Below, piece after piece: positions 19,057-26,927 of a stretch of 64,000 bases of DNA (position 1 is the stretch's first letter; each line of letters opens with the position of its first letter). This DNA is from Clostridiales bacterium GWF2_38_85 (lineage in GTDB: Bacteria; Bacillota; Clostridia; Oscillospirales; CAG-382). The stretch lies in contig MGOY01000014.1 of the NCBI GenBank assembly GCA_001797275.1, forward strand, positions 273,231 to 337,230, read 5' to 3'. The notes below the pieces were generated by a model. That model was given only the letters and a program-made list of their open reading frames with translations. It did not search any database and was not told where the DNA came from. A program made the position numbers and the translations under genes.

Positions 19057-19333
19057 TATGACCATACAGTCAATTTCGAACATACAACTATGCACGGAAT
19101 CGTAAGAACTTCCTCAAAACAGGCTACCCTGCGGCACATCAAAATATTCGCTTAATGCTGCTTGGTTCCCCACCTGACATGATTCACGACTTCCGATTGC
19201 GCAAGACCCATCCATCAACGGCATTTGCATACGAGCAGCTGCACAGTTATAGCCCTTAAAAGACATATCACCCCTGCTATAGCGGATTGCAGGTTCAAGG
19301 CACCGCTAACTCCCCGGATAGTATGGTCATATT
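19057..19333 (-). ncRNA. ffs: Signal recognition particle RNA (large bacterial type with Alu domain)
   Basis: The minus strand carries the conserved Alu segment (GGTGCCTTGAACC, TGCAATCCGCTATAGCAGG), the TGGGTCTTGCGCAA segment and the helix 8 segment GTCAGGTGGGGAACCAAGCA, followed by GCATTAAG and TGTGCCGCAGGGT. The ends pair: ATGACCATAC at the 5' side with GTATGGTCAT at the 3' side, fixing a length near 277 nt. The usual CC-GGAA-GG apical stem is replaced by GG-GGAA-CC, a compensatory swap that keeps the GGAA loop. It binds Ffh for membrane targeting. Position just upstream of dnaX supports the call. Confidence 0.93.
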
Positions 19334-19355
19334 TTATATCCCATTAAGTGCATAC

Positions 19356-19384
19356 AGTATATCATATACTAAGAATTATTTCAA
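19356..19384 (-). promoter_or_regulatory. Promoter of the SRP RNA
   Basis: On the minus strand TTGAAA, 17 bp, then TATACT. The inferred start is about 8 bp downstream, just before the mature RNA end. Confidence 0.7.
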
Positions 19385-19462
19385 GAGCTTTTAAGCAAAA
19401 AACTACAATAAAGCAATATCGAATTTTGATGTTAAAATAGCCGTACAAATTCCTTTTCAGCC

Positions 19463-19494
19463 TTGACAATGATAAACGGGTGTGATACTATAAT
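19463..19494 (+). promoter_or_regulatory. Promoter of the N-acetylhexosamine cluster
   Basis: TTGACA at 19463-19468 with a -10 in GATACTATAAT (TACTAT at 18 bp spacing is the best fit). It lies about 90 bp before the first gene. Confidence 0.65.
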
Positions 19495-19581
19495 AATATA
19501 TATTTGACAAATGTATTATAAGTATTCGACTTGTAATAATCATTTGTTTTTATATGTAAAGACAAATAAGGAGAAATTATA

Positions 19582-20490
19582 ATGACATTGGTTATTCTTG
19601 CTGCAGGATTGGGCAGTAGATTCGGTGGACTCAAACAAATAGAACCTGTTGGAGCAGAAGGTGAATTTATAATCGATTATTCGGTTTATGATGCAATTCG
19701 TGCAGGTTTTAATACAGTTGCATTTATTATAAAGAAAGACTTTTTCGAAGCATTCAGAGATACAATAGGAAAACGTGTATCAAAGCATATAAAAGTTGAA
19801 TATGTATTTCAGGACATGGATTATCTCCCGACAGAAGCCGGAAGAGGCGTTGTCAGAGAAAAACCCTGGGGAACAGCACATGCTTTATTTTGTTGTAAGG
19901 ATATTGTCAAAGAAAAATTCGCTGTAACCAACGCTGACGATTTTTATGGCAAAAAATCTTTTGAGCTGATGGCTGAAAGCCTAAAAAGCATGAAGGATTT
20001 TGATGAGATCGACCATTATTCAATGATAGGATATATGCTTCGCAATACACTGACCGAATACGGTCATGTAGCACGTGGACTTTGCAATGTAAATAATGAC
20101 GGACATTTAATTAATATAGATGAACGCACAAAGATTCAGCGCAACAACGGAACAATCCAATATTTTGAGGATGAAAAGGGCTGGTTTGATGTTGACGAGG
20201 ATACAGTTGCATCTATGAACTTCTGGGGTTTTACTCCGACGATATTCCAACATATTATTAATGGTTGGGATAATTATATCAAAGAAAGTAAGGATAATAT
20301 AACAAAAGCTGAATACTACATTCCGGTGCTTGTCAAGAGTCTGCTTTCAGATAATAAATGTGAAGTTAAAGTTATAAGTACTCCGGATAGATGGCAGGGT
20401 GTAACATATGCGAGTGATAAGCCGGGTGTTGTAAACTACATTAAAGCTTTAACTGCCGAAGGTACTTATCCCGTAGGTTTATGGGGATAA
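19582..20490 (+). CDS. Sugar-1-phosphate nucleotidyltransferase-like protein
   Basis: A 302-residue cytoplasmic protein with the nucleotidyltransferase signature LAAGLGSRFGGLKQ at residues 6-19, a central VTNADDFYG metal-binding motif near residue 115, and PWGTAHALF near 94. It probably couples a hexose- or N-acetylhexosamine-1-phosphate to a nucleotide. Next to a NahK-like 1-kinase this fits formation of a UDP- or other NDP-N-acetylhexosamine, as in the galacto-N-biose/lacto-N-biose pathway of bifidobacteria. The exact sugar and nucleotide are inferred. AAGGAG precedes the ATG. Confidence 0.75.
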   Translation: MTLVILAAGLGSRFGGLKQIEPVGAEGEFIIDYSVYDAIRAGFNTVAFIIKKDFFEAFRDTIGKRVSKHIKVEYVFQDMDYLPTEAGRGVVREKPWGTAHALFCCKDIVKEKFAVTNADDFYGKKSFELMAESLKSMKDFDEIDHYSMIGYMLRNTLTEYGHVARGLCNVNNDGHLINIDERTKIQRNNGTIQYFEDEKGWFDVDEDTVASMNFWGFTPTIFQHIINGWDNYIKESKDNITKAEYYIPVLVKSLLSDNKCEVKVISTPDRWQGVTYASDKPGVVNYIKALTAEGTYPVGLWG

Positions 20491-20496
20491 TATATT

Positions 20497-20588
20497 AAAC
20501 TAACAAAAGAATCAAGATTTTATCATTCGAAAAAAGCCGAAAAGTATTAGCTTTTCTCGAATGGTTTAAGAAATTTATTTGTTAGTTT
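20497..20588. repeat. Palindromic interspersed element, copy 1
   Basis: Perfect 11-bp terminal inverted repeats AAACTAACAAA / TTTGTTAGTTT enclose an inner hairpin CATTCGAAAAAAGC / GCTTTTCTCGAATG. Related copies lie at 23960, 35226 and 51506. Confidence 0.6.
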
Positions 20589-20616
20589 CATAAAGAATTC
20601 AAATCATAATATAAAC

Positions 20617-20655
20617 AGAAAGGTATTATCGTAAAACTTTACGATATAAGCTTTG
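20617..20655 (+). promoter_or_regulatory. Shine-Dalgarno, hairpin, start codon arrangement before the GH109-like gene
   Basis: AGAAAGG at 20617-20623 is about 30 nt from the TTG at 20653. Between them TATCGTAAA at 20627-20635 pairs with TTTACGATA at 20638-20646. Folding this hairpin leaves about 9 nt between the site and TTG. No other good site is present for TTG 20653 or ATG 20659. Confidence 0.5.
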
Positions 20656-21921
20656 GGTATGGGTAAGGAAAAGGTCAAGATTGCTTTCGTCGGACTCGGC
20701 GGAAGAGGATATGGTATACTTAAACTTCTGTTATCAATGGAAGATATCGAAGTGCTTGGGGTATCAGATTTATATGAAGACAGAGCTGAGGCAGGCAGGA
20801 AGCTGGTTCTTGAAACAAAAGGTAACAACCCGGTCTGCACAACAGATTACAGAAAGCTTCTCGAAATCAAAGAAGTTGAAGCAGTTATTACTCCGTCAGC
20901 ATGGACTTCACACGGTGATATCTGTATTGATTCAATGCTGACAGGCAAATATGTTGCAACTGAGGTTGGAGGAGCAACATCTGTTCAACAGTGCTGGGAA
21001 CTTGTACGCACATCAGAACGCACAGGTATTCCCTGTATGATGCTTGAAAACTGCTGCTACGGCAGAGAAGAAATGACTATTCTGAACATGGTTAAAAAAG
21101 GTTTGTTCGGTGAGCTTGTTCATGCTGAAGGCGGATATAGACATGATCTGCGTGATGAGGTTGCGCTCGGAAGAGAGAACCGTCATTACAGACAGAAAAA
21201 TTATCTAAATCGCAACGGTGATGTTTACCCGACACATGAGTTGGGGCCTATTGCAAAATATATGGATTTAAACAGAGGAAACAGGATGCTTTCTCTGACT
21301 TCGACTGCATCAAAATCAGTCGGTATAAACGAATGGATAAGAAAAAATAAAAGTACAGATTATGATCTGTACGGCAGCAAATTTGCTCTCGGGGATGTCG
21401 TAACAACAGTGATTAAATGCGCACACGGCGAAACTATTGTATTATTTCATGACACATCATTGCCCAGACCTTATTCGAGAGGCAACCTGCTTCAAGGCAC
21501 AAACGGCATCTGGAACGAAGATAAGGCTGCTGTCAGCATTGAAGGCTTGACACCTGCAAAAAACTCCTGGGACCATCATTCGTGGCAGAGCCTTGATGAG
21601 TTTTATGCTGAATACGAACATCCGCTTTGGAAGCAATACCGCGAAGCCGGTGTAAAAGCAGGTCACGGCGGTATGGATTACCTTGTTTTACGTGCATTTA
21701 TCAATGCCGTCAGAAGCCGTACCGATACACCGATTGATGTATACGATACAGCTTCATGGATGGCAATAACAACACTCAGCGAAGATTCGGTCGCTATGGG
21801 CAGTGCACCTGTTGCAATTCCTGACTTCACAAACGGAAAATGGATAGACAGAAGACCACCTGTAAGAGGCAGATACTGTCTTGAAGAGGTCTGTGAGGAC
21901 AGTATGGATAATGAGTGGTAA
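20653..21921 (+). CDS. Gfo/Idh/MocA family protein resembling glycoside hydrolase family 109
   Basis: A roughly 420-residue protein. The N-terminal Rossmann domain (KIAFVGLGGRGYGILKLLLS) would bind NAD. The C-terminal part carries segments typical of GH109 alpha-N-acetylgalactosaminidases: MLENCCYGREEM, AEGGYRHDLRDEV and NGDVYPTHELGP, including the Tyr and His of the catalytic region. GH109 enzymes cleave by an NAD-dependent redox/elimination mechanism. No signal peptide is seen, so it acts in the cytoplasm on an imported glycoside, unlike exported GH109 enzymes. Neighbours (NahK-like kinase, NagB, AGE) support an N-acetylhexosamine role. The start is TTG 20653 or ATG 20659. Confidence 0.8.
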   Translation: MGMGKEKVKIAFVGLGGRGYGILKLLLSMEDIEVLGVSDLYEDRAEAGRKLVLETKGNNPVCTTDYRKLLEIKEVEAVITPSAWTSHGDICIDSMLTGKYVATEVGGATSVQQCWELVRTSERTGIPCMMLENCCYGREEMTILNMVKKGLFGELVHAEGGYRHDLRDEVALGRENRHYRQKNYLNRNGDVYPTHELGPIAKYMDLNRGNRMLSLTSTASKSVGINEWIRKNKSTDYDLYGSKFALGDVVTTVIKCAHGETIVLFHDTSLPRPYSRGNLLQGTNGIWNEDKAAVSIEGLTPAKNSWDHHSWQSLDEFYAEYEHPLWKQYREAGVKAGHGGMDYLVLRAFINAVRSRTDTPIDVYDTASWMAITTLSEDSVAMGSAPVAIPDFTNGKWIDRRPPVRGRYCLEEVCEDSMDNEW

Positions 21922-21927
21922 GCAGTT

Positions 21928-21943
21928 TGAAAGTAAACTTTCA
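21928..21943 (+). other. Short hairpin before the kinase gene
   Basis: TGAAAGT pairs with ACTTTCA. A near-identical sequence lies after the MATE gene at 26773-26788, and a related hairpin lies at 44061-44084. Confidence 0.4.
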
Positions 21944-21972
21944 GATTGGTTGAGAAAGGGTTTTATGCACCT

Positions 21973-23046
21973 ATGGCAGATTTACTTAGAATAGCAAACG
22001 AATTTGATATAAACGGTACAGCAATAAGTGCAGAATCTTATGGCTTCGGTCATATAAATGACACTTACATTGTTGTTACCGATACCGGTGTAAGATACAT
22101 TTTACAAAGAGTAAACAACAATGTATTTAAAAATGTCGAACAGTTGATGGGCAATATAGAATCAGTCACTTCTTTTCTGAGAAAAGGAATAAATTGCAGC
22201 TGTGAGTGCCTTACTCTTGTTTTAAGGAAAAACGGGAAAAGCTTTTTAAAAGAAGACGACAAATATTACAGAGTTTATAATTTCATCGAAGATGCCGTTA
22301 CTTATCAGACTGTCAGTGAACCTGTACATTTCTACTATTCCGGAGTTGCATTTGGCAGATTTCAAAGGCAGCTTGCAGAGTTTCCTGCTGAAGCATTGTT
22401 TGAGGTTATACCCAATTTTCATAATACTAAAAGCAGATATGCGGATTTTGAAAAAGCAGTTGAACAGGATGTTTGCAATAGAGCAGCATCGGTAAAAGCT
22501 GAAATTGAGTTTGCTAAAGCAAGAAAATCCGATGCATCGGTGCTTGTTGATATGCTTGAAAAAGGTGAGCTTCCGCTTAGAGTGACACATAACGATACTA
22601 AACTCAATAATGTTATGCTGGACATTAAGACCGGTACACCTAAATGTGTTATCGACCTTGATACAGTAATGCCCGGCTTGTTGCTGTATGACTTCGGCGA
22701 CAGCATGCGTTTCGGCACGAACCCTGCAGCCGAGGATGAAAAGGATATCAGCAAGGTATATTGCGACCTTAATCTTTTCGAGCAGTATTCAAGAGGTTTT
22801 CTTGAAGAATGCGGTGATATGCTGACTGAAAACGAGATAAAAATGCTTCCATTCTCAGCAAAAATAATGACATATGAATGCGGAATCCGTTTTCTTACCG
22901 ATCACCTGAATGGCGACACATATTTTAAAATCCACCGTGGAAACCATAATCTGGACAGATGCCGTACTCAATTCAAGCTGGTCGCTGATATGGAACAAAA
23001 AATGGATAAGATGAATGATATTATAAAAAATATAATAAACAAATGA
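21973..23046 (+). CDS. NahK-like N-acetylhexosamine 1-kinase (aminoglycoside phosphotransferase fold)
   Basis: A 357-residue APH-fold kinase. It has GFGHINDTYIV near residue 27, the catalytic loop THNDTKLNNVMLD near 205 and the metal-binding CVIDLDTVMPG near 225. The pattern matches N-acetylhexosamine 1-kinase (NahK/LnpB), which makes GlcNAc-1-P or GalNAc-1-P from ATP. The ATG at 21973 is preceded by GAAAGGG at 12 nt; an in-frame TTG at 21946 has no site of its own. It works between the GH109-like enzyme and the nucleotidyltransferase in the inferred pathway. Homoserine kinase-like alternatives are less likely given the neighbours. Confidence 0.75.
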   Translation: MADLLRIANEFDINGTAISAESYGFGHINDTYIVVTDTGVRYILQRVNNNVFKNVEQLMGNIESVTSFLRKGINCSCECLTLVLRKNGKSFLKEDDKYYRVYNFIEDAVTYQTVSEPVHFYYSGVAFGRFQRQLAEFPAEALFEVIPNFHNTKSRYADFEKAVEQDVCNRAASVKAEIEFAKARKSDASVLVDMLEKGELPLRVTHNDTKLNNVMLDIKTGTPKCVIDLDTVMPGLLLYDFGDSMRFGTNPAAEDEKDISKVYCDLNLFEQYSRGFLEECGDMLTENEIKMLPFSAKIMTYECGIRFLTDHLNGDTYFKIHRGNHNLDRCRTQFKLVADMEQKMDKMNDIIKNIINK

Positions 23047-23098
23047 GAAACTATAATATAATTATCAGATTTCCCATTATTTTAGGAGGCAATTAATA

Positions 23099-23887
23099 AT
23101 GGCTAGTGGTGTTAAAGCATACTCAAACGGAAAGAATAAAAATATCCGTTTATATGTATGCAAGGATTATGAAGCGTTAAGTAAGAAAGCAGCATTAATT
23201 GTTGCAGCTCAGGTTAATACAAAACCTGAAAGTGTTCTTGGACTTGCAACAGGTTCATCACCTGTCGGTATGTACAAGGAGCTTATCAAGCTTTGTAAAG
23301 AGGGTTCTGTTGACTTCTCAAAGGTTTGCTCATACAATCTTGATGAGTATTTTCCTATCGAACCGACAAATGATCAAAGTTACCGTTATTTCATGAATGA
23401 AAACCTGTTTTACGGAATAAATATTCCGCTTGATTGCACTCATGTACCGAAAGGTAATGCTGCTGATATCAAAAAAGAAGCTGCTGATTATGACAGAGCA
23501 GTTGCAAATGCAGGCGGTATCGATCTTCAGGTCCTCGGAATAGGTGGGAACGGTCATATAGGATTTAATGAGCCGACCGACACTTTCATATTACCGACTC
23601 ATGTAGTTGATCTTAAGGAAGACACAATCAAAGCAAATGCAAGATTCTTTGCCTCTATCGACGATGTACCGAAACGTGCAATCAGCATGGGTATCGGAAC
23701 AATTTTCGCAGCACACTCAATCGTACTTATTGCATCCGGCAAGGCTAAAGCAAAAGCAATCAAGGATACACTCGAAGCAAATGTAAATCCTCAGGTTCCG
23801 GCATCAATCCTTCAGCTTCATCAGAATGTTTACGTTGTTATTGATGAAGAAGCAGCTTCGCTGCTTAATGAATATAAACCCGAATAA
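23099..23887 (+). CDS. nagB: Glucosamine-6-phosphate deaminase
   Basis: A 262-residue protein with the NagB signatures LATGSSPVGMYKEL, YNLDEYFPI (ring-opening and proton-transfer Asp) and GIGGNGHIGFNEPTD (catalytic His and Glu). It converts glucosamine-6-P to fructose-6-P and ammonia, feeding amino sugars into glycolysis. AGGAGG precedes the ATG. A second, more divergent NagB-like gene lies at 42034-42804 beside nagA. Confidence 0.93.
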   Translation: MASGVKAYSNGKNKNIRLYVCKDYEALSKKAALIVAAQVNTKPESVLGLATGSSPVGMYKELIKLCKEGSVDFSKVCSYNLDEYFPIEPTNDQSYRYFMNENLFYGINIPLDCTHVPKGNAADIKKEAADYDRAVANAGGIDLQVLGIGGNGHIGFNEPTDTFILPTHVVDLKEDTIKANARFFASIDDVPKRAISMGIGTIFAAHSIVLIASGKAKAKAIKDTLEANVNPQVPASILQLHQNVYVVIDEEAASLLNEYKPE

Positions 23888-23898
23888 GTGAATATTTG

Positions 23899-23930
23899 TG
23901 CCGCAAAGTCGATTTTTTGGCGATGCGGCA
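23899..23930 (+). other. GC-rich hairpin after nagB
   Basis: TGCCGCA pairs with TGCGGCA, extended by TCG/CGA. No clear T-run follows, so it may be an RNA-stabilising or weak termination structure. Confidence 0.5.
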
Positions 23931-23959
23931 ATGTTCTTAAATAATAAACTTTAAGTCTT

Positions 23960-24065
23960 ATACTAATTCGATTTAGAAACAGTGATAAAATTCGAGGGAT
24001 AGTCCTTGCTTGACGGACTTTCCGAAGTATTTTATCTATTGGTTCTTATAAGAAATAGTATTATA
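23960..24065. repeat. Palindromic interspersed element, copy 2
   Basis: The outer ends are ATACTAATT on the left and a degraded AATAGTATTATA on the right. The inner arms are GATAAAATTCGAGG...AGTCC against GGACT...TATTTTATC. It is closest to copy 3 at 35226. Confidence 0.5.
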
Positions 24066-24084
24066 CACAGAAAGGGATTTTCTT

Positions 24085-25305
24085 ATGAAAACAGAAACCT
24101 TTGAAAGCTATAAACAATTTTACCATGATCAGCTTATTAATGACTGTATACCATTCTGGATGAACAGTGATCTGATCGATAAAGAAAATGGCGGTTACAT
24201 CACCTCGGTTGACAGAACAGGTAAAAGCTATAATAATGATAAATCGGTCTGGTTCCAGGGCAGATGCCTTTGGACCTTTTCGGCGCTTTGCAACAGATAT
24301 GGTGAAAAAAAGGAATGGATGGATGGCGCGAAAGCAGGTGTTGATTTTCTTGACACAAAATGCACCGATTCCGACGGAAGAATGTTCTTCCAGGTAACAA
24401 GGGACGGTCGCCCGCTCAGAAAACGTCGTTATATGTATTCAGAGAGCTTTTATGTTATATCGATGGCGGAATATGCTCTTGCCAGCGGTAACAGAAAATA
24501 TCTGAAAAAGGCAGAGGATTGTTTTGAGCTTATGTTGAAGCTGTATAGAACACCCGAAGCTGACCCATTTAAGATAACTCCAAAATCATATGCATCAACT
24601 CGCAACGAACGAGCTTCTGCAGTTCCGATGGTTCTTGTAAGCTGTGCGCAGCTGCTAAGACGCTGTGATTTGCAGAAAGCTGAGTATTACAATTCAGTCG
24701 CTAAGGAAATGGCTGATATTATAATCAAATATCATTATAAACCCGAGTTGAAATGCGTTCTTGAAACAGTTGATGAAGATGGTAGCAGAATAGATATACC
24801 CGCAGGCAGAACCGTCAATCCCGGTCACTCAATGGAAAATTCTTGGTTCATAATGAATCAGGCAATTTATAATAAAGATAATACTTTGTTAAAACAAGCT
24901 CTTAATATCCTTGACTGGTCGCTTGAGCTTGGTTGGGACAAGCAATATGGTGGATTTATCTACTTTACAGATATAGACGGCAGACCCTGCGAACAGCTTG
25001 AGCATGATATGAAGCTCTGGTGGGTACATAACGAAGCACTTATCGCAACACTTATGGCATATGGGCTTACCGGTAATAAAAAGTATTGGGATTGGTTCGA
25101 AAAGGTACACCTTTATTCATTCGGCCATTTTGCAGATAAAGAAAACGGCGAATGGTACGGATATTTACATAATGACGGAACAGTTTCTCATACTCAGAAG
25201 GGTTCGATGTGGAAAGGTCCATTCCATTATCCGCGCTGCCTGATGAACTGTGAAGCGCTTCTTGATATGCTTGTAAAAGAAAAACCTATTGAAGGGATTT
25301 TATAA
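24085..25305 (+). CDS. N-acylglucosamine 2-epimerase (AGE) family epimerase
   Basis: A 406-residue (alpha/alpha)6-barrel protein with the family's FQGRCLWTFSALCNRYG near residue 50, GHSMENSWFIM near 247, LWWVHNEALIATL near 312 and the C-terminal KGPFHYPRC. AGE enzymes interconvert GlcNAc and ManNAc; relatives epimerise mannose/glucose or cellobiose. The cluster context favours an N-acetylhexosamine, but the substrate cannot be fixed from sequence. AAAGGG lies at good distance from the ATG. Confidence 0.85.
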   Translation: MKTETFESYKQFYHDQLINDCIPFWMNSDLIDKENGGYITSVDRTGKSYNNDKSVWFQGRCLWTFSALCNRYGEKKEWMDGAKAGVDFLDTKCTDSDGRMFFQVTRDGRPLRKRRYMYSESFYVISMAEYALASGNRKYLKKAEDCFELMLKLYRTPEADPFKITPKSYASTRNERASAVPMVLVSCAQLLRRCDLQKAEYYNSVAKEMADIIIKYHYKPELKCVLETVDEDGSRIDIPAGRTVNPGHSMENSWFIMNQAIYNKDNTLLKQALNILDWSLELGWDKQYGGFIYFTDIDGRPCEQLEHDMKLWWVHNEALIATLMAYGLTGNKKYWDWFEKVHLYSFGHFADKENGEWYGYLHNDGTVSHTQKGSMWKGPFHYPRCLMNCEALLDMLVKEKPIEGIL

Positions 25306-25346
25306 ACTGAATAGTAATAGCCACTTTGGGTTTATAAAAAGTCACA

Positions 25347-26768
25347 ATGGAATATTTACTAAAGCTCGGTAACCTGTTTAAAAAATTATATGTACCCGAG
25401 CTTATGATTAAAGAAAAGGATAAATTAGGCGAAATTCCGGATACACGTAGTGTGTATTCGGAGCTTTTCCGTATCGCATGGCCGGCAGTTATCGAATCGC
25501 TGCTGGTCGGGCTTGTAGGCTTCATTGATACTATAATGGTATCTGATGTTAGATACGGTATTGCTGCAACAGGCTTGACCGGTCAGCCTCGAATGGTTTT
25601 TTACGCAGTATTTTTTGCGATAAATATTGCTGTAACTGCGATTGTAAGTCGCAGAAAAGGGCAGGGTGACCGCGAAGGAGCAAGAAAAACACTTTCGCAA
25701 TCAGTCAGTTTAATCCTTATTCTTGGCGTAATTATGGTTGGTACAGCACTATTAGTCGCAGAACCACTTATGATTTTTGCCGGAGCTAACGAAGATACTA
25801 TAATTGATTCGACCAACTATTTCAGAATAACAATGGTTGGATTGCTGTTTACCTCAATCGGCATGACAATAAACGCAGCTCAAAGAGGCGTCGGTAATAC
25901 CAAGATAGCAATGAGAACAAACATGGTTGCAAATCTGGTTAATGTTGTATTCAATTATATGCTGATCAGCGGTAACTTCGGATTTCCGGCTTGGGGAGTA
26001 ACCGGAGCAGCTGTTGCAACTCTACTTGCTAATATAACGAGCTGTACACTGTCTGTTTTATCGTTAGTCAAACCGGATTCCTTTTTACATATTAAATTTA
26101 ATGAATTATTCAAGTTTTCAAGCTTAGTTATGAAAACCATAACAAGAATCAGTGTGTCCGCAGGCGTTGAGCAGATCTTCATGAGAGTTGGTTTTTTTGC
26201 ATATACAAAGATGGTTGCTGAGCTTGGTACAAACAGCTTCGAAGCACATCAGATTTGTATGACCATAATTTCGATGTCCTTTGTTTTCGGTGATGGGCTT
26301 GGCATTGCAGCTTCCTCGCTTGTTGGACAGAATCTTGGCAAAAAGCGAAAAGATTTAGCTACAATTTTCGGGAAAGCATCACAACGTGTAGGGATAGTTT
26401 TTTCTGTCGGTTTGATTACATTGTTTGTGTTCGGCGGAGAAATGTTGATGCGATTGTTTACTGACGATCCTGAAATAATCAGCATCGGTATTATAATACT
26501 ATATATAATCGCAGCATCTTCGCCGGCTCAAATTTCGCAGGTTATTTACTCAGGCTGTCTCAGAGGTGCCGGAGATACAAAATATGTTGCCGCAACCTCA
26601 TTGATAAGCATCGCAATTATACGACCGATAATAACATATATATTGTGTTATCCTCTCGGCATCGGAGTAATAGGCGCATGGATAAGCTTGATTGTGGATC
26701 AATATACTCGTTTGTTATTGAGCGCAACAAGATTTTCAGGTGACAAATGGTGTCGCATAAAGGTTTAA
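25347..26768 (+). CDS. MATE family efflux transporter
   Basis: A 473-residue protein with about twelve hydrophobic segments in two MatE repeats (WPAVIESLLVGLVGFIDTIM near residue 45; ASSLVGQNLGKKRKDLA near 325). It should exchange Na+ or H+ for a small organic substrate. It follows the AGE gene by 41 bp in the same direction. The ribosome binding site is weak (AAAAGTCACA before ATG), so it may be poorly translated or the start may lie slightly downstream. A role in the sugar cluster is unproven. Confidence 0.9.
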   Translation: MEYLLKLGNLFKKLYVPELMIKEKDKLGEIPDTRSVYSELFRIAWPAVIESLLVGLVGFIDTIMVSDVRYGIAATGLTGQPRMVFYAVFFAINIAVTAIVSRRKGQGDREGARKTLSQSVSLILILGVIMVGTALLVAEPLMIFAGANEDTIIDSTNYFRITMVGLLFTSIGMTINAAQRGVGNTKIAMRTNMVANLVNVVFNYMLISGNFGFPAWGVTGAAVATLLANITSCTLSVLSLVKPDSFLHIKFNELFKFSSLVMKTITRISVSAGVEQIFMRVGFFAYTKMVAELGTNSFEAHQICMTIISMSFVFGDGLGIAASSLVGQNLGKKRKDLATIFGKASQRVGIVFSVGLITLFVFGGEMLMRLFTDDPEIISIGIIILYIIAASSPAQISQVIYSGCLRGAGDTKYVAATSLISIAIIRPIITYILCYPLGIGVIGAWISLIVDQYTRLLLSATRFSGDKWCRIKV

Positions 26769-26927
26769 AGTTTGAAAGTGAGCTTTCAGACAAAGAGTTT
26801 TGTGCTTTTTACACTTGATTATAAACTAATCGATGGACAGATATAGCGTAAATTTTGCTTCTGCAAAAAATTAAATAAATTTTACTTTGTTAAATCGGGC
26901 ACAAAATTCCGCTCTCAAGCGAAAGGA

